Positions 47,065 through 56,118 of a stretch of DNA of 64,000 nucleotides are shown here, piece after piece. The notes beneath the pieces were generated by a model. That model ran no database searches. It saw nothing but the letters and a program-made list of their open reading frames with translations, and was not told the origin of the DNA. Made by a program: the position numbers and the translations under genes. The stretch is from Lactiplantibacillus dongliensis (GTDB lineage Bacteria; Bacillota; Bacilli; Lactobacillales; Lactobacillaceae): contig NZ_BJDK01000005.1 of NCBI RefSeq assembly GCF_005405105.1, forward strand, positions 1-64,000, read 5' to 3'. The first letter of the stretch is position 1, and every line of letters begins with the position of its first letter.

Positions 47065-47886
47065 ATGACAACTAAACAGCAAAAATTAGTCAAAACGTTA
47101 CAAGGATTTAAGTCGGCAGTCGTTGGTTTTTCAGGCGGGATTGACAGTACCTTAGTGTTAAATATGGCGATCACCGTTTTAGGTCGCGACAACGTCTTAG
47201 CAGTAGTGGCGAATTCAGAATTCTTCAGTGACGATGAATTTACTGCCGCCGTTAAATTAGCCAACGAGATGGGCGCGCAAGTCGAAACAACGGATCTGGA
47301 TTATTTGAGTGAACCACACGTTAAGCATAATACGGCTGATAGCTGGTATTACGCTAAGCAATTATTTTACAATCGTTTGGTTGAGTTGCAGCAGCAACAC
47401 GGCTACGAAGTTGTACTGGATGGCATGATTATGGACGATGAAAATGACTATCGGCCTGGCATGCGTGCGCGTGATGAAGCTGGAGCAAAGAGCCCCTTAG
47501 AACTCGCTGGTTTCTACAAAGCCGATGTGCGTGATCTAGCCCAAGCAAACGGCTTAAAGAACTGGAGCAAGGTGCCGTCATGCAGTATTGCCTCGCGGTT
47601 CCCTTACGATACGGTCTTAACGCCTGCCATGCTTACCCGTGTCTTACGGGCCGAAAAGTATTTACGGGCGCAAGGTTTTCCAATTGTGCGGGTGCGGTCA
47701 ACGGATCAAACTGCGCGGATTGAAGTGCCTAGTGAAGATATTGCCAACTTGATTAGCAAACGGGACAGTATCAATAATCAATTGAAAGTTTACGGCTTTG
47801 ATTTTGTGTCAATTGATCTGGGCGGCTTTGTTAGCGGTCATATGAACAGTCAATTGTCAGCGGCACAAATTGCACAATTTGCTTAG
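47065..47886 (+). CDS. larE2: LarE-family ATP-dependent sacrificial sulfur transferase
   Basis: 273 residues. PP-loop SGGIDSTLV at 23-31 and a cysteine at 173 in SCSIASRFPYDT. This position matches the cysteine that LarE of L. plantarum sacrifices to sulfurate the pyridinium ring of the nickel-pincer nucleotide. It is 23 bases after the racemase gene and clearly in the same operon. A second LarE for a dedicated LarA-like enzyme is unusual because the cofactor could be shared. AGGGG precedes ATG 47065. Confidence 0.87.
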   Translation: MTTKQQKLVKTLQGFKSAVVGFSGGIDSTLVLNMAITVLGRDNVLAVVANSEFFSDDEFTAAVKLANEMGAQVETTDLDYLSEPHVKHNTADSWYYAKQLFYNRLVELQQQHGYEVVLDGMIMDDENDYRPGMRARDEAGAKSPLELAGFYKADVRDLAQANGLKNWSKVPSCSIASRFPYDTVLTPAMLTRVLRAEKYLRAQGFPIVRVRSTDQTARIEVPSEDIANLISKRDSINNQLKVYGFDFVSIDLGGFVSGHMNSQLSAAQIAQFA

Positions 47887-47920
47887 CGGTTTGATTGTTG
47901 CTAGTGGGTTGGACTAAGCT

Positions 47921-48066
47921 TGCCACTCTGGTTGGGCCAGCATTGGCTGGAACGTGATGGCCGCGTTTATGAGCCAAAGGGCGGTCTCATAAGCCGGTCT
48001 TTGACTAACCCGGGAAATCACCGGCTAAGTCAAACGACACCACTGAGCTAATGCTGGCCCGCCCGG
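47921..48066 (+). repeat. Dispersed three-stem palindromic element
   Basis: Starts with TGCCACTCTGGTTGG. Outer stem GGGCCAGCATTGGCT with AGCTAATGCTGGCCC. Inner hairpins TTATGAG-CCAAAGGGCGGT-CTCATAA and TTTGACT...AGTCAAA. Ends GCCCGGCGTTAATTAA. Directly behind larE2. Confidence 0.85.
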
Positions 48067-48207
48067 CGTTAATTAATCCGTGGTTGTAAGTTGGGTTCAA
48101 ACCTGATTAAGGTCATTGTTAGAAATTAACTGATCGGTTGCAATTTTAACTAGTGTCAAAGGCAGTCGTTGATAATTAAGATAAGTCAAAATCTTAATAG
48201 GGTAGCA

Positions 48208-48260
48208 ATCCAAATAAGCACTCAAAATCGAATCAATCGATTTTGAGTGCTTATTTGGAT
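48208..48260. repeat. Perfect 24-bp inverted repeat
   Basis: Two perfectly complementary 24-base arms (48208-48231 and 48237-48260) around a 5-base loop. No T-run on either side, so not a standard terminator. An open frame on the minus strand crosses it (48097-48363) but has no ribosome binding site and no recognisable product. Confidence 0.8.
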
Positions 48261-48538
48261 TAATGAAATGTTCTAAACCTAGATAATATGTTACCTGGAA
48301 CACTAAACGAATCTCATTAAATAAAAATGGTCTGACCCTGGTAGAATACCGAAAACAGGCCATTGTCTAAAACTGAATATAGATTTGTCTAACCCTTTTG
48401 TTGCATTTCAAACTTCCAATCTTTTTTAGTGCTAATTTATTAAGTTACTACTCAATGACGTTGTTGAATCAGGACCATACCATCACAGCGTAGTAAAATC
48501 AGATTAGATTTAGTATTTGCTTGGAGGAAAGTCTCAGC

Positions 48539-48649
48539 ATGGTCGATAAGCAGAAATATAAATATCTTATGAGTGGCCTGCTGTTACTGATGGTTGGGGT
48601 TGGTTTGACGAGAATGATGACAGGAGAGCTTCACCCAAAAGATGTTTAA
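48539..48649 (+). CDS. Small single-pass membrane protein
   Basis: 36 residues, MVDKQKYKYLMSG then a hydrophobic stretch LLLLMVGVGLT, then a polar tail TRMMTGELHPKDV. A clear GGAGG lies 11 bases before ATG 48539. I do not recognise it. Topology is probably N-in with charged lysines before the segment. The frame is too short for statistics; the ribosome binding site is the best support. Confidence 0.5.
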   Translation: MVDKQKYKYLMSGLLLLMVGVGLTRMMTGELHPKDV

Positions 48650-48746
48650 TCATTGCGGAGACCGTGGAAGCTTTCAGCTAGGTGTCCTAGGTTGGATTTC
48701 AACAGCGCTTAAACTGGTATATGATCGTGAAAATGAAATAAGGCGG

Positions 48747-48784
48747 GTCCGTAAGATTGCCATTCATACACAATCTTACGGATC
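48747..48784. terminator. Strong hairpin upstream of the surface protein gene
   Basis: GTCCGTAAGATTG (48747-48759) pairs with CAATCTTACGGAT (48771-48783), 13 bp with one wobble. No T-run; it may end the small-protein transcript or insulate the next promoter. Confidence 0.5.
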
Positions 48785-48803
48785 TGTTGGCAGTTGCTAA
48801 GTA

Positions 48804-48832
48804 TTGTAATCCCAATATTTTCTCACTATAAT
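48804..48832 (+). promoter_or_regulatory. Promoter of the surface protein gene
   Basis: TTGTAA at 48804-48809 and a perfect TATAAT at 48827-48832, 17 bases apart, 36 bases before the start. Confidence 0.75.
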
Positions 48833-48868
48833 AGTACTTATCATACATAAAGAAAAGAGTGAATTATT

Positions 48869-49855
48869 TTGAAGTCTAAAGCTGCAAAATTGGCCATCGT
48901 AGCGACCCTAAGCCTAGGTCTTGGAATTAGCGTCTTGAGTGATCCAATTACATATGATAGTAGTGGCGTGATTGTTGCACAAGCCAGTAAAAAGAATAAA
49001 GTTCTTCGCTATAAGAAGTTAGCTAAGAAAGCCGTTCATGTTTCTAAAGGGAATATGTATTCATCGGCTAAGCTCAGCAAGATTTCTCACAAGGCTAAGA
49101 ACTACAAGCACACGACCTTCTATCGGACTAAGCAAGCTAAGGTTATTAAGACTAATAAGAAGACGGCTGTTTATAACTATATCAAGTCGAAAAATGGTAA
49201 GACTAAGGGCTGGATTTGGCATGGTTATGTGAAGAATGGCAAGGCTCCAAAGGCTAAGACAAAGAGTAAGGCCGTAGCCACGAGTGCTAAGTCTAAGTCA
49301 AGCTCATCTGTGAGCTCAAGTAATAAGATTAGTAAGAGTAAGCTGCAGAGTATGAGTAAAGGTTTTTCTAGTGGAAACAATATTAAGATCATGAATAATT
49401 GGTTGATTAAACCTGGTAAAAAAGGTTCGGGACCTTTAACAAACTCTAAGGGATACCTAATCCCGGCTAAAGGAACCAAGCTTAACATGTTAGATAGCAC
49501 GTCATATGTCGCAACCTTGAGTAACGGACATCGCTTATCAGGAATTATAAGTCATCCTAAATACGCACTTGAAGTCATGCCTGGTATGCATTCCAATAGC
49601 GAAACGTTTACTAATAAATCTAATCATTGGAAGCTTTATTTTATCAGTGGTAATGGTAAAGATGGCAAAAAGATTGTAGCAGAACCACACACAGGTTATA
49701 AGCCTATCAGTCATATGAACCCACAACTTCAAAATGGTTTCGGACAACTTGGAATCAACATTAATTCAGATCCAGATTCTGTCCTTTACAATTGGACAAA
49801 TAAGACTCTCTTAATTAATAAGGCATCGGCCGAAAGTGGATTATTCTTTAAGTAA
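48869..49855 (+). CDS. Secreted lactobacillar surface protein (unknown function)
   Basis: 328 residues. A signal peptide ends near AQA-S (about 39/40). Residues about 45-125 form a basic tyrosine/lysine-rich domain (KAVHVSKGNMYSSAKLSKI...TTFYRTKQAKVIK...WIWHGYVKNGKAP) of a kind repeated in many Lactobacillus wall-associated proteins. A Lys/Ser linker follows (130-160). The C-terminal about 165 residues contain no motif I know. No LPxTG anchor. TTG start at 48869 after AAAGAG. Retention on the wall is probably through charge or the N-terminal domain. Confidence 0.75.
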   Translation: MKSKAAKLAIVATLSLGLGISVLSDPITYDSSGVIVAQASKKNKVLRYKKLAKKAVHVSKGNMYSSAKLSKISHKAKNYKHTTFYRTKQAKVIKTNKKTAVYNYIKSKNGKTKGWIWHGYVKNGKAPKAKTKSKAVATSAKSKSSSSVSSSNKISKSKLQSMSKGFSSGNNIKIMNNWLIKPGKKGSGPLTNSKGYLIPAKGTKLNMLDSTSYVATLSNGHRLSGIISHPKYALEVMPGMHSNSETFTNKSNHWKLYFISGNGKDGKKIVAEPHTGYKPISHMNPQLQNGFGQLGININSDPDSVLYNWTNKTLLINKASAESGLFFK

Positions 49856-49862
49856 TATTTAT

Positions 49863-49893
49863 AAAGACATGGTATTTATATCGTGTCTTTTTT
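49863..49893 (+). terminator. Terminator after the surface protein gene
   Basis: AAGACATG (49864-49871) with CGTGTCTT (49882-49889), one wobble, and T run. Confidence 0.75.
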
Positions 49894-50030
49894 GTTATAC
49901 GTAATATAATTGCTGACATATTATTTGATACTCCATTATCAATTTTTAATTGTAGGCGTTACCTTTTATGTGACAAAGAGCCGATAATAGTCAACCGTGA
50001 TTAAAAGTAGTCCAGCAATAACAGTCGGAG

Positions 50031-50153
50031 TGACCAAATGAGTCGTCGCGTCGAGTCAATTAGCTGGGTGATTTTCCCTAGATTAGTGACTGGGCCGACT
50101 TCGAAGACTGGTTTTAAAGCTTCAGGGTTGCCCCACAGCGAATCGCTTGGTCA
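50031..50153 (-). repeat. Dispersed three-stem palindromic element, divergent copy
   Basis: Outer stem TGACCAAATGAGTCGTCG (50031-50048) with CAGCGAATCGCTTGGTCA (50136-50153). Inner stems GTCA..TTAG..GGG/CCC..ATTAGTGAC with loop TGATTTT, and GAAG/CTTC. In reverse complement it aligns with the copy at 41366-41515, including the flank GTCTCCGTTGACCA. Confidence 0.7.
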
Positions 50154-50181
50154 ACGGAGACGAACAAGTTAGTGTTAGTGA

Positions 50182-51060
50182 TTAAGCCAGAATGCGATGC
50201 ATAATAGCCAATAACTGCTGCTGAGCGGGCGTTAAGATATGCGTGGTGCGATAGACAATACTAGTGATGAATTCTGGACGTTCCTCATCCATTAGTTCCA
50301 GCCGCACGACATCAGCTTGTTGATCCACGATATCGGTTAAATAAGTAATACCAACATTTTGGGCCACTAACTTCATAATCATGTGCGTGTCATTGGAACG
50401 AAAGACGACGTCCGGGCGAAAGTGATTGCGTCGTGTGAGTCGATTGAAAGCTTGATTGTGCACGAAGCTGTTTTCGAACAAGACAAAGTCTTCATGGCGC
50501 AGTTCACTGAAAAAGATGCGTTTGCGATCAGCGAGCGGATGGGTTTTACCGACATAAATGTAAAACGGATGGCGGTCGAATTCATCGGCGATTAAGTTCT
50601 GGTAGGAGAGGGGTTCGATGGACCCTAATAAAGCCATATCCATCTGCCCGTCCAATAACCCTTTACGTAATTCGACCGAGCCGCCTTCGACCGTTAAGAT
50701 ATGGCGCAGAAGCCGCTGCTGCTTAAGCTGGGCCGCGATTTTAGGAAAATAATAGTTTTCAATAATGGGCGGCAACCCTAGTGCAATTTGATTTTGAACG
50801 AGATTTTGGATTTCATGATGCGCAGTATCCAATTCACGCAAAATACTAGTGGCATGTTCGGCTAACTGCTGGCCACTCGGCGTGATTGTCAACTCATGAT
50901 GAACGCGGTCACGAATAACGAGTTGTGATCCGAATTCGGCTTCCAAGCGTTTGATCGCTGTGGTGATGGTTGGTTGGCTAACGCCAAAAAAATCGGCCAC
51001 TTTTGAAAAGTTTTTTTGATTAATTAGTTCTTTGAAATAGGCTAAGTCTTTTGTATTCAT
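50182..51060 (-). CDS. mleR: LysR-type regulator of the malolactic genes
   Basis: 292 residues from ATG 51060 (AGGAG upstream). N-terminal winged helix (DLAYFKELINQKNFSKVADFFGVSQPTITTAIKRLEAEF) and LysR ligand domain. It is divergent from mleS, the arrangement of MleR in Lactococcus, Oenococcus and Lactobacillus, where malate is the co-inducer. Its N-terminus is close to that of the LysR at 44.8 kb, so the two are paralogues. Confidence 0.87.
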   Translation of the reverse strand: MNTKDLAYFKELINQKNFSKVADFFGVSQPTITTAIKRLEAEFGSQLVIRDRVHHELTITPSGQQLAEHATSILRELDTAHHEIQNLVQNQIALGLPPIIENYYFPKIAAQLKQQRLLRHILTVEGGSVELRKGLLDGQMDMALLGSIEPLSYQNLIADEFDRHPFYIYVGKTHPLADRKRIFFSELRHEDFVLFENSFVHNQAFNRLTRRNHFRPDVVFRSNDTHMIMKLVAQNVGITYLTDIVDQQADVVRLELMDEERPEFITSIVYRTTHILTPAQQQLLAIMHRILA

Positions 51061-51184
51061 GATTTCTCCTGTTAAATCAGCGTTTATACTGACATTATAA
51101 AATATTTTTATAGTAGCTGACAAGTTTGACTATAATAATTGAGCGGGTTTAAGGTGTTAAATGTAAATTGATGAGCGCAGATTG

Positions 51185-51213
51185 TTGACCGTGATGAACG
51201 GATTCGTTAATCT
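51185..51213 (+). promoter_or_regulatory. Candidate promoter of mleS with adjacent dyad
   Basis: TTGACC at 51185-51190 and TAATCT at 51208-51213, 17-base spacer. Just downstream, TTAGTTAA and TTAAACTAA (about 51235-51258) form an imperfect dyad that could bind a regulator. Confidence 0.45.
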
Positions 51214-51278
51214 GATAATCGCAGCTTACCAAATTAGTTAATTCAATAGTTAAACTAACCCAAACGGAGGAATTATTA

Positions 51279-52910
51279 ATGACGAAAACTGCAGACCAAA
51301 TTTTAAATAACCCTTTTTTAAACAAAGGGACAGCTTTTACTAAGGCTGAACGCCAAGCACTAGGTTTAACTGGGACGTTACCTAGCCAAGTTCAAACGAT
51401 TGAAGAACAAACGACCCAGGCATATGCCCAATTTCAAAGTAAGCCAACGCGTTTAGAAAAACGGATTTTCTTAATGAACTTGTTCAATGAAAACCGGACG
51501 TTGTTCTACCACTTGATGGATCAACACGTGGTTGAATTCATGCCAATCGTGTACGATCCCGTCGTCGCTGACTCAATCGAACAATATAACGAATTATTCT
51601 TGGATCCCCAAAATGCGGCCTTTGTATCTGTCGATGCCCCTGAAGATATTGAAGCCACGTTGAAGAATGCAGCGACTGGCCGTGACATTCGGTTAGTGGT
51701 TGTGACCGATGCTGAAGGGATCTTAGGCATGGGTGACTGGGGTGTCAATGGGGTTGATATTGCCGTTGGTAAATTGATGGTCTACACGGCTGCGGCCGGG
51801 ATTGATCCGTCACAAGTCTTACCAGTCAGTATTGATGCTGGGACGAATAACCAAAAACTCCTTGATGATCCGTTGTACCTAGGCAATCGGCACAAGCGGA
51901 TTTATGGTGATCGTTATTACGAAACCATTGATAAGTTTGTGGCCGCTGAACAAAAGTTATTCCCAGATTCATTATTACATTGGGAAGACTTTGGTCGTTC
52001 AAACGCCCAAGTAATCTTAGATCAATACAAAGACAAGATTGCGACCTTTAATGATGATATCCAAGGTACTGGGATGGTTGTTTTAGCCGGAATTTTAGGG
52101 GCCTTGAATATTTCTAAGGAAAGTATCAAAGACCAAAAGATCTTGTCCTTTGGTGCTGGGACTGCCGGGATGGGAATTGCGAGCCAAATCATGGACGAAC
52201 TCATGCAAGCTGGTCTGACAGAAGCTGAAGCCAAGCAACATTTCTACGCCGTTGATAAGCAAGGCTTGTTATTCGACGACACCGAAGACTTAACGCCAGC
52301 CCAAAAAGCTTTCACCCGTCAACGCAGTGAATTCAGCAATGCTGATGAATTGACGAACTTGGAAGCCGTTGTTAAGGCCGTTCACCCAACCGTTATGATT
52401 GGGACCTCGACGCAACCAGGGACCTTTACCGAAAGCATTATTAAGGAAATGGCAGCTCATACTGACCGGCCAATCATCTTCCCATTGTCTAACCCAACGA
52501 AATTAGCCGAAGCGAAAGCGGAAGACTTAATTAAGTGGACGGATGGCCGGGCCTTAGTTGCGACAGGGATTCCTGCGGACGATGTTGAATACAAGGGTGT
52601 GACTTACCAGATTGGTCAAGGCAATAATGCCTTGATGTACCCTGGTTTAGGCTTTGGGTTGATTGCCTCAACGGCCAAAGTCTTGAACGCAGAAACGTTA
52701 TCCGCTGCTTGTCATGCTTTGGGCGGTATCGTTGATACGAGCAAGCCAGGGGCAGCCGTTTTACCACCCGTTTCAAAGATTACTGAATTTTCACAAACGT
52801 TAGCCGAAGTCGTAGCCCAAAGTGTTATCGACCAAAAGCTAAATAAGGAACCAATCACTAGTGCTAAGCAAGCCGTTGCTGACATGAAGTGGGTTCCTGA
52901 ATATAAATAA
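51279..52910 (+). CDS. mleS: Malolactic enzyme
   Basis: 543 residues of the malic enzyme superfamily. Tyr92 in [14 protein letters not shown] at 146-155, catalytic Lys165, metal-site FNDDIQGTG at 257-265 and NAD loop GAGTAGMG at 292-299. The length, the start ([14 protein letters not shown]) and the end ([14 protein letters not shown]) match malolactic enzymes, which convert L-malate directly to L-lactate and CO2, and not the shorter LAB malic enzymes. mleR is divergent and a malate permease follows. GGAGG precedes ATG 51279. Confidence 0.9.
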   Translation: MTKTADQILNNPFLNKGTAFTKAERQALGLTGTLPSQVQTIEEQTTQAYAQFQSKPTRLEKRIFLMNLFNENRTLFYHLMDQHVVEFMPIVYDPVVADSIEQYNELFLDPQNAAFVSVDAPEDIEATLKNAATGRDIRLVVVTDAEGILGMGDWGVNGVDIAVGKLMVYTAAAGIDPSQVLPVSIDAGTNNQKLLDDPLYLGNRHKRIYGDRYYETIDKFVAAEQKLFPDSLLHWEDFGRSNAQVILDQYKDKIATFNDDIQGTGMVVLAGILGALNISKESIKDQKILSFGAGTAGMGIASQIMDELMQAGLTEAEAKQHFYAVDKQGLLFDDTEDLTPAQKAFTRQRSEFSNADELTNLEAVVKAVHPTVMIGTSTQPGTFTESIIKEMAAHTDRPIIFPLSNPTKLAEAKAEDLIKWTDGRALVATGIPADDVEYKGVTYQIGQGNNALMYPGLGFGLIASTAKVLNAETLSAACHALGGIVDTSKPGAAVLPPVSKITEFSQTLAEVVAQSVIDQKLNKEPITSAKQAVADMKWVPEYK

Positions 52911-52931
52911 GTTAGTGAGCTAATTGCCACG

Positions 52932-52959
52932 CTAGATGAGTCGACTCCGACTCGTCTGG
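52932..52959 (+). terminator. Hairpin after mleS
   Basis: A 10-12 bp stem (52932-52943 with 52948-52959, ACTC loop). No T-run, so termination is uncertain; it may stabilise the 3' end of the mRNA. Confidence 0.45.
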
Positions 52960-53257
52960 TGTTAGTTGGTCAATTATTTAGAAATCAAAATTTAGCTATT
53001 AGTAATAGTAGCTTTAGTAACGATTCGGTTGATTGCCAAAGTACGTCAGTATTAATAACCCTAGAGATAGGTGAGTTAATCACGTATTTTGGCCATTAGC
53101 TTGTCAGCTAGATTGTAAACGATAAAATTGTAACAAATTAATACAGTGGTCGCGTTTTTAGAGAGAGCGTGCAACACGTTATAGAGAATGAACTAACTAG
53201 ATTAGTTGTGGTAAGGATTAGTGGTTGGACGTTAATTTAATAACGCTGATATTAACG

Positions 53258-53405
53258 GCGGGCGGGCCGGATGATGCTCAGTGGTGAAGTTTTTCTTAGT
53301 CGGTAATTTTTCCGGCTTAGAAAAAGCCCGATTTGTGAGACCGCCCTTTGGCTCACAAACGTGGCCACCACGTTCCAGCGTCATTCCGGACCAACCAGAG
53401 TGGCA
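53258..53405 (-). repeat. Dispersed three-stem palindromic element
   Basis: Outer stem GGCCGGATGATGCT with AGCGTCATTCCGGACC. Inner hairpins TTTTTCTTAGTCGG/CCGGCTTAGAAAAA and TTTGTGAG-ACCGCCCTTTGG-CTCACAAA (perfect). Ends GACCAACCAGAGTGGCA. It fills most of the mleS-mleP gap; bases 52960-53250 show no gene. Confidence 0.85.
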
Positions 53406-53467
53406 TGCACAACTAACCACAAGCATTAAAGAGAGAAAAAATTGTAGGAAGTAGGGACTAAAAACTT

Positions 53468-54439
53468 ATGGCTGTTTTATGGAATTCAATTCAAAGTGTC
53501 CTCGTGGTCGTTTTGATCATGGTTTTAGGATATGTGTTACGACGGACGGGCTGGTTTGACGATAAATTCGGTGGCACGATTTCGAAATTTATTAAGAACA
53601 TTGCCTTGCCAGCCTCAATCTTCGTTTCAGTATTAAGTCGCTTAACGCGAGGGCAACTAGTGTCATTTTCCGGTTACTTGGCGTATGCCTTTTTGGCCGT
53701 CATCATCGGGTATCTGATTGCGTTTGCTTTAGTTAAGCTGATGCATGTTAAACCCGGACGCAAAGGGATTTTTATTAATGCGGTGGTCAACGCCAATACG
53801 ATCTTTATTGGGTTGCCCTTAAACATTGCCTTGTTCGGTGATAACAGTATGACGTACTTCTTAGTTTATTATATTGTGAACACCGTTTCGACTTGGGCGT
53901 TTGGGGTCTTCTTGATTTCAAATGATGATCCAACTAAGCCAAAGGGGAAGACGCATCACCAGATTGACTGGAAGAAAGTGATCCCAATGCCGTTAGTTGG
54001 GTTCTTAGTTGCTTTGGTCTTCCTGCTATTGAATATTCCAATCTTGAAGATTTCCTTTGTGAACTCTACGTTAACTTACGTGGGTAATTTGGTCACCCCA
54101 TTATCCTTAATCTATATTGGGATTGTCTTGGCCGATGCTGGTTTGAAGAGTATCCGCTTTGACCGTGATACGATTGTGGCTTTGATTGGTCGGTTCATCT
54201 TATCACCGGCAATCATGATTGCCGTCTTGATGGTTGCCGGCAACTTTGGAGCCAGCTTCCCAACGATGGCATCACAAACCTTAATCGTGCAATCCGCAAC
54301 CCCAATGTTGGCGGTCTTGCCAATCTTGGCTAACGAAGCACACGGGGATGTTGAATACGCGACGAACGTGGTCACAACCAGTACGGTTTTGTTCATCGTT
54401 GTCGTACCAATCTTGATGTCTTTGATTCAATTTATCTAG
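53468..54439 (+). CDS. mleP: AEC (auxin efflux carrier) family malate permease
   Basis: 323 residues with ten predicted membrane segments in two five-helix repeats, the second starting near residue 175 after a polar loop (DDPTKPKGKTHHQIDW). NANTIFIGLPLNIALFG and the C-terminal SATPMLAVLPILANEAHGD are typical of AEC proteins. The malate permease MleP beside malolactic enzyme in oenococci and lactobacilli is of this family. ATG 53468. It is 557 bases after mleS with a repeat between, so co-transcription is uncertain. Confidence 0.85.
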   Translation: MAVLWNSIQSVLVVVLIMVLGYVLRRTGWFDDKFGGTISKFIKNIALPASIFVSVLSRLTRGQLVSFSGYLAYAFLAVIIGYLIAFALVKLMHVKPGRKGIFINAVVNANTIFIGLPLNIALFGDNSMTYFLVYYIVNTVSTWAFGVFLISNDDPTKPKGKTHHQIDWKKVIPMPLVGFLVALVFLLLNIPILKISFVNSTLTYVGNLVTPLSLIYIGIVLADAGLKSIRFDRDTIVALIGRFILSPAIMIAVLMVAGNFGASFPTMASQTLIVQSATPMLAVLPILANEAHGDVEYATNVVTTSTVLFIVVVPILMSLIQFI

Positions 54440-54465
54440 GACACGACTAAAATTAAAATAGTATT

Positions 54466-54503
54466 AAAAAAGGCCCTGATTCTTAGAATTAGGGCCTTTT
54501 TTT
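54466..54503. terminator. Bidirectional-type terminator after mleP
   Basis: AAAAAGGCCCT with AGGGCCTTTTT around an imperfect inner stem; T7 follows. Confidence 0.9.
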
Positions 54504-54688
54504 AATCTTGAAAACGGTTAGCGTCGCTTTCTTTGTGTAAAATAACTAAGTGACAAAAGTCGCTCTTTAACGGCAATTAGGCTCACTTTTATTAAAAATA
54601 TTAAAGAAATCCTTGACTATTTATGTGAAAATCAATAAAATTAATATCGTTATATTAATAAGAATTCAATTAGGAGGCAATGGTGAAT

Positions 54689-56113
54689 ATGAAAGAATCA
54701 CGACGATTGTTGGTAAAAAAGCCAGTCAATCCGGCTAATTTTAATAAGAGCGGGTTGGCCAAGACCCTCGATGCCTTCAGTTTAACAATGATGGGGGTCG
54801 GCGCAATCGTAGGTTCTGGGATTTTCATTATGCCTGGGATTATTGCTGCGAAGTATGCGGGGCCGGCTGCCATGCTATCCTTTGTGATTGCGGCGGTGGT
54901 CTGTTCATTGGCTGCTTTGTGTTATGCGGAATTTTCATCAACGATTCCCTTAGCAGGGAGTGCGTACACGTATGTTTACACCGTGTTCGGGGAATTCTTA
55001 GCATGGATTTTGGGTTGGGCATTGATCTCTGAATATCTCTTTTCAGTATCGTCCGTGGCGGTTAGTTGGTCGTCATACTTCCAAAATCTATTGAGCGGGT
55101 TTGGGATCAAATTGCCCGCTTTCTTATCGGCCGCAGCCGGGACGGCCGGCGCACCGCATGCCGGTTTTAATTTAATTGCCTTTATTGTGGTTTTAGCCAT
55201 TTCGTTATTGTTAGTTGGTGGGGTCCAAGAGTCAACGCGGGTCAACTCCATCATGGTCGTCGTGAAGATCTTGGTCATTGCCTTGTTTATCGGGGTAGCG
55301 ATCTTCTTCGTGAAACCTGCTAATTTCCACCCATTCATGCCGCATGGGGTGCATGGGTTAGTCAAAGGGGCTTCGTTAGCCTTTTATGCGTATATCGGGT
55401 TTGATGCGGTGTCAACGGCGTCTGAAGAAGTTAAGAATCCTAAGCATGATATGCCGATTGGGATTATCGGGTCACTGATTGTGGCGTCGATCTTGTACAT
55501 TGCGATGTCCGTTGTCTTAGTCGGAGTTGTTTATTATACGAAGCTAAACGTTGCGGACCCCGTTGCGTATGCGTTAGCCTTGATTCATCAAAACTGGGCT
55601 GCCGGCATTGTCTCCTTAGGGGCAGTTGTCGGGATGACCACGGTGTTAATCGTCATGCTATATGGTGGGACCCGGTTGTTATTTGCGATTAGTCGGGATG
55701 GCTTATTGCCCAAGACATTCCGCAAGTTAAATCCCCATACGAAAGTGCCGGTTCGCAGCACTTGGATCTTTGGGATTATTTCAAGTATTTTTGCGGCGGT
55801 GATTCCGTTGGATAAGATTGCCGAATTAGTTAATATTGGGACGTTGTTTGCCTTTGCAATGGTCTCAATCGGGGTTATCTTTTTACGGAAGCATGAAACC
55901 TTACAACAGATTGAAAGTTCATTTAAAGTGCCATTCTTCCCAGTGTTGCCAATTGTCTCATTTTTAGCCTGTGCTTATTTGATGATTAATCTACAAGTAT
56001 TTACTTGGAAGATGTTTGCCATTTGGATTACGCTCGGGATTATCATTTACTTTATTTATGGCTATCGGCATTCACGGATTCGTGAAGGGTTGCGTGAACA
56101 AGAAACTAAATAA
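54689..56113 (+). CDS. APC superfamily amino acid permease
   Basis: 474 residues from ATG 54689 (AGGAGG at 54672-54677 is too close to ATG 54680). Thirteen or so membrane segments; the APC signature MGVGAIVGSGIFIMPGIIAAKYAGPA at about 37-60 and SLAFYAYIGFDAVSTASEEVKNP near 230-250 place it in the cationic amino acid transporter-like (YfnA/CAT) subgroup. The precise substrate cannot be told. It stands alone between two strong terminators. Confidence 0.88.
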   Translation: MKESRRLLVKKPVNPANFNKSGLAKTLDAFSLTMMGVGAIVGSGIFIMPGIIAAKYAGPAAMLSFVIAAVVCSLAALCYAEFSSTIPLAGSAYTYVYTVFGEFLAWILGWALISEYLFSVSSVAVSWSSYFQNLLSGFGIKLPAFLSAAAGTAGAPHAGFNLIAFIVVLAISLLLVGGVQESTRVNSIMVVVKILVIALFIGVAIFFVKPANFHPFMPHGVHGLVKGASLAFYAYIGFDAVSTASEEVKNPKHDMPIGIIGSLIVASILYIAMSVVLVGVVYYTKLNVADPVAYALALIHQNWAAGIVSLGAVVGMTTVLIVMLYGGTRLLFAISRDGLLPKTFRKLNPHTKVPVRSTWIFGIISSIFAAVIPLDKIAELVNIGTLFAFAMVSIGVIFLRKHETLQQIESSFKVPFFPVLPIVSFLACAYLMINLQVFTWKMFAIWITLGIIIYFIYGYRHSRIREGLREQETK

Positions 56114-56118
56114 TTTTT

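Noticed and set aside
48097-48363. 88-codon minus-strand frame across the 24-bp inverted repeat
   Set aside because: No ribosome binding site, and a perfect palindrome inside a coding frame is unlikely; the inverted repeat explains the openness.
51279-52910. NAD-dependent malic enzyme (maeE/mae) as the identity of this gene
   Set aside because: Length of 543 residues, the neighbours mleR and mleP, and terminal sequences fit malolactic enzyme better.
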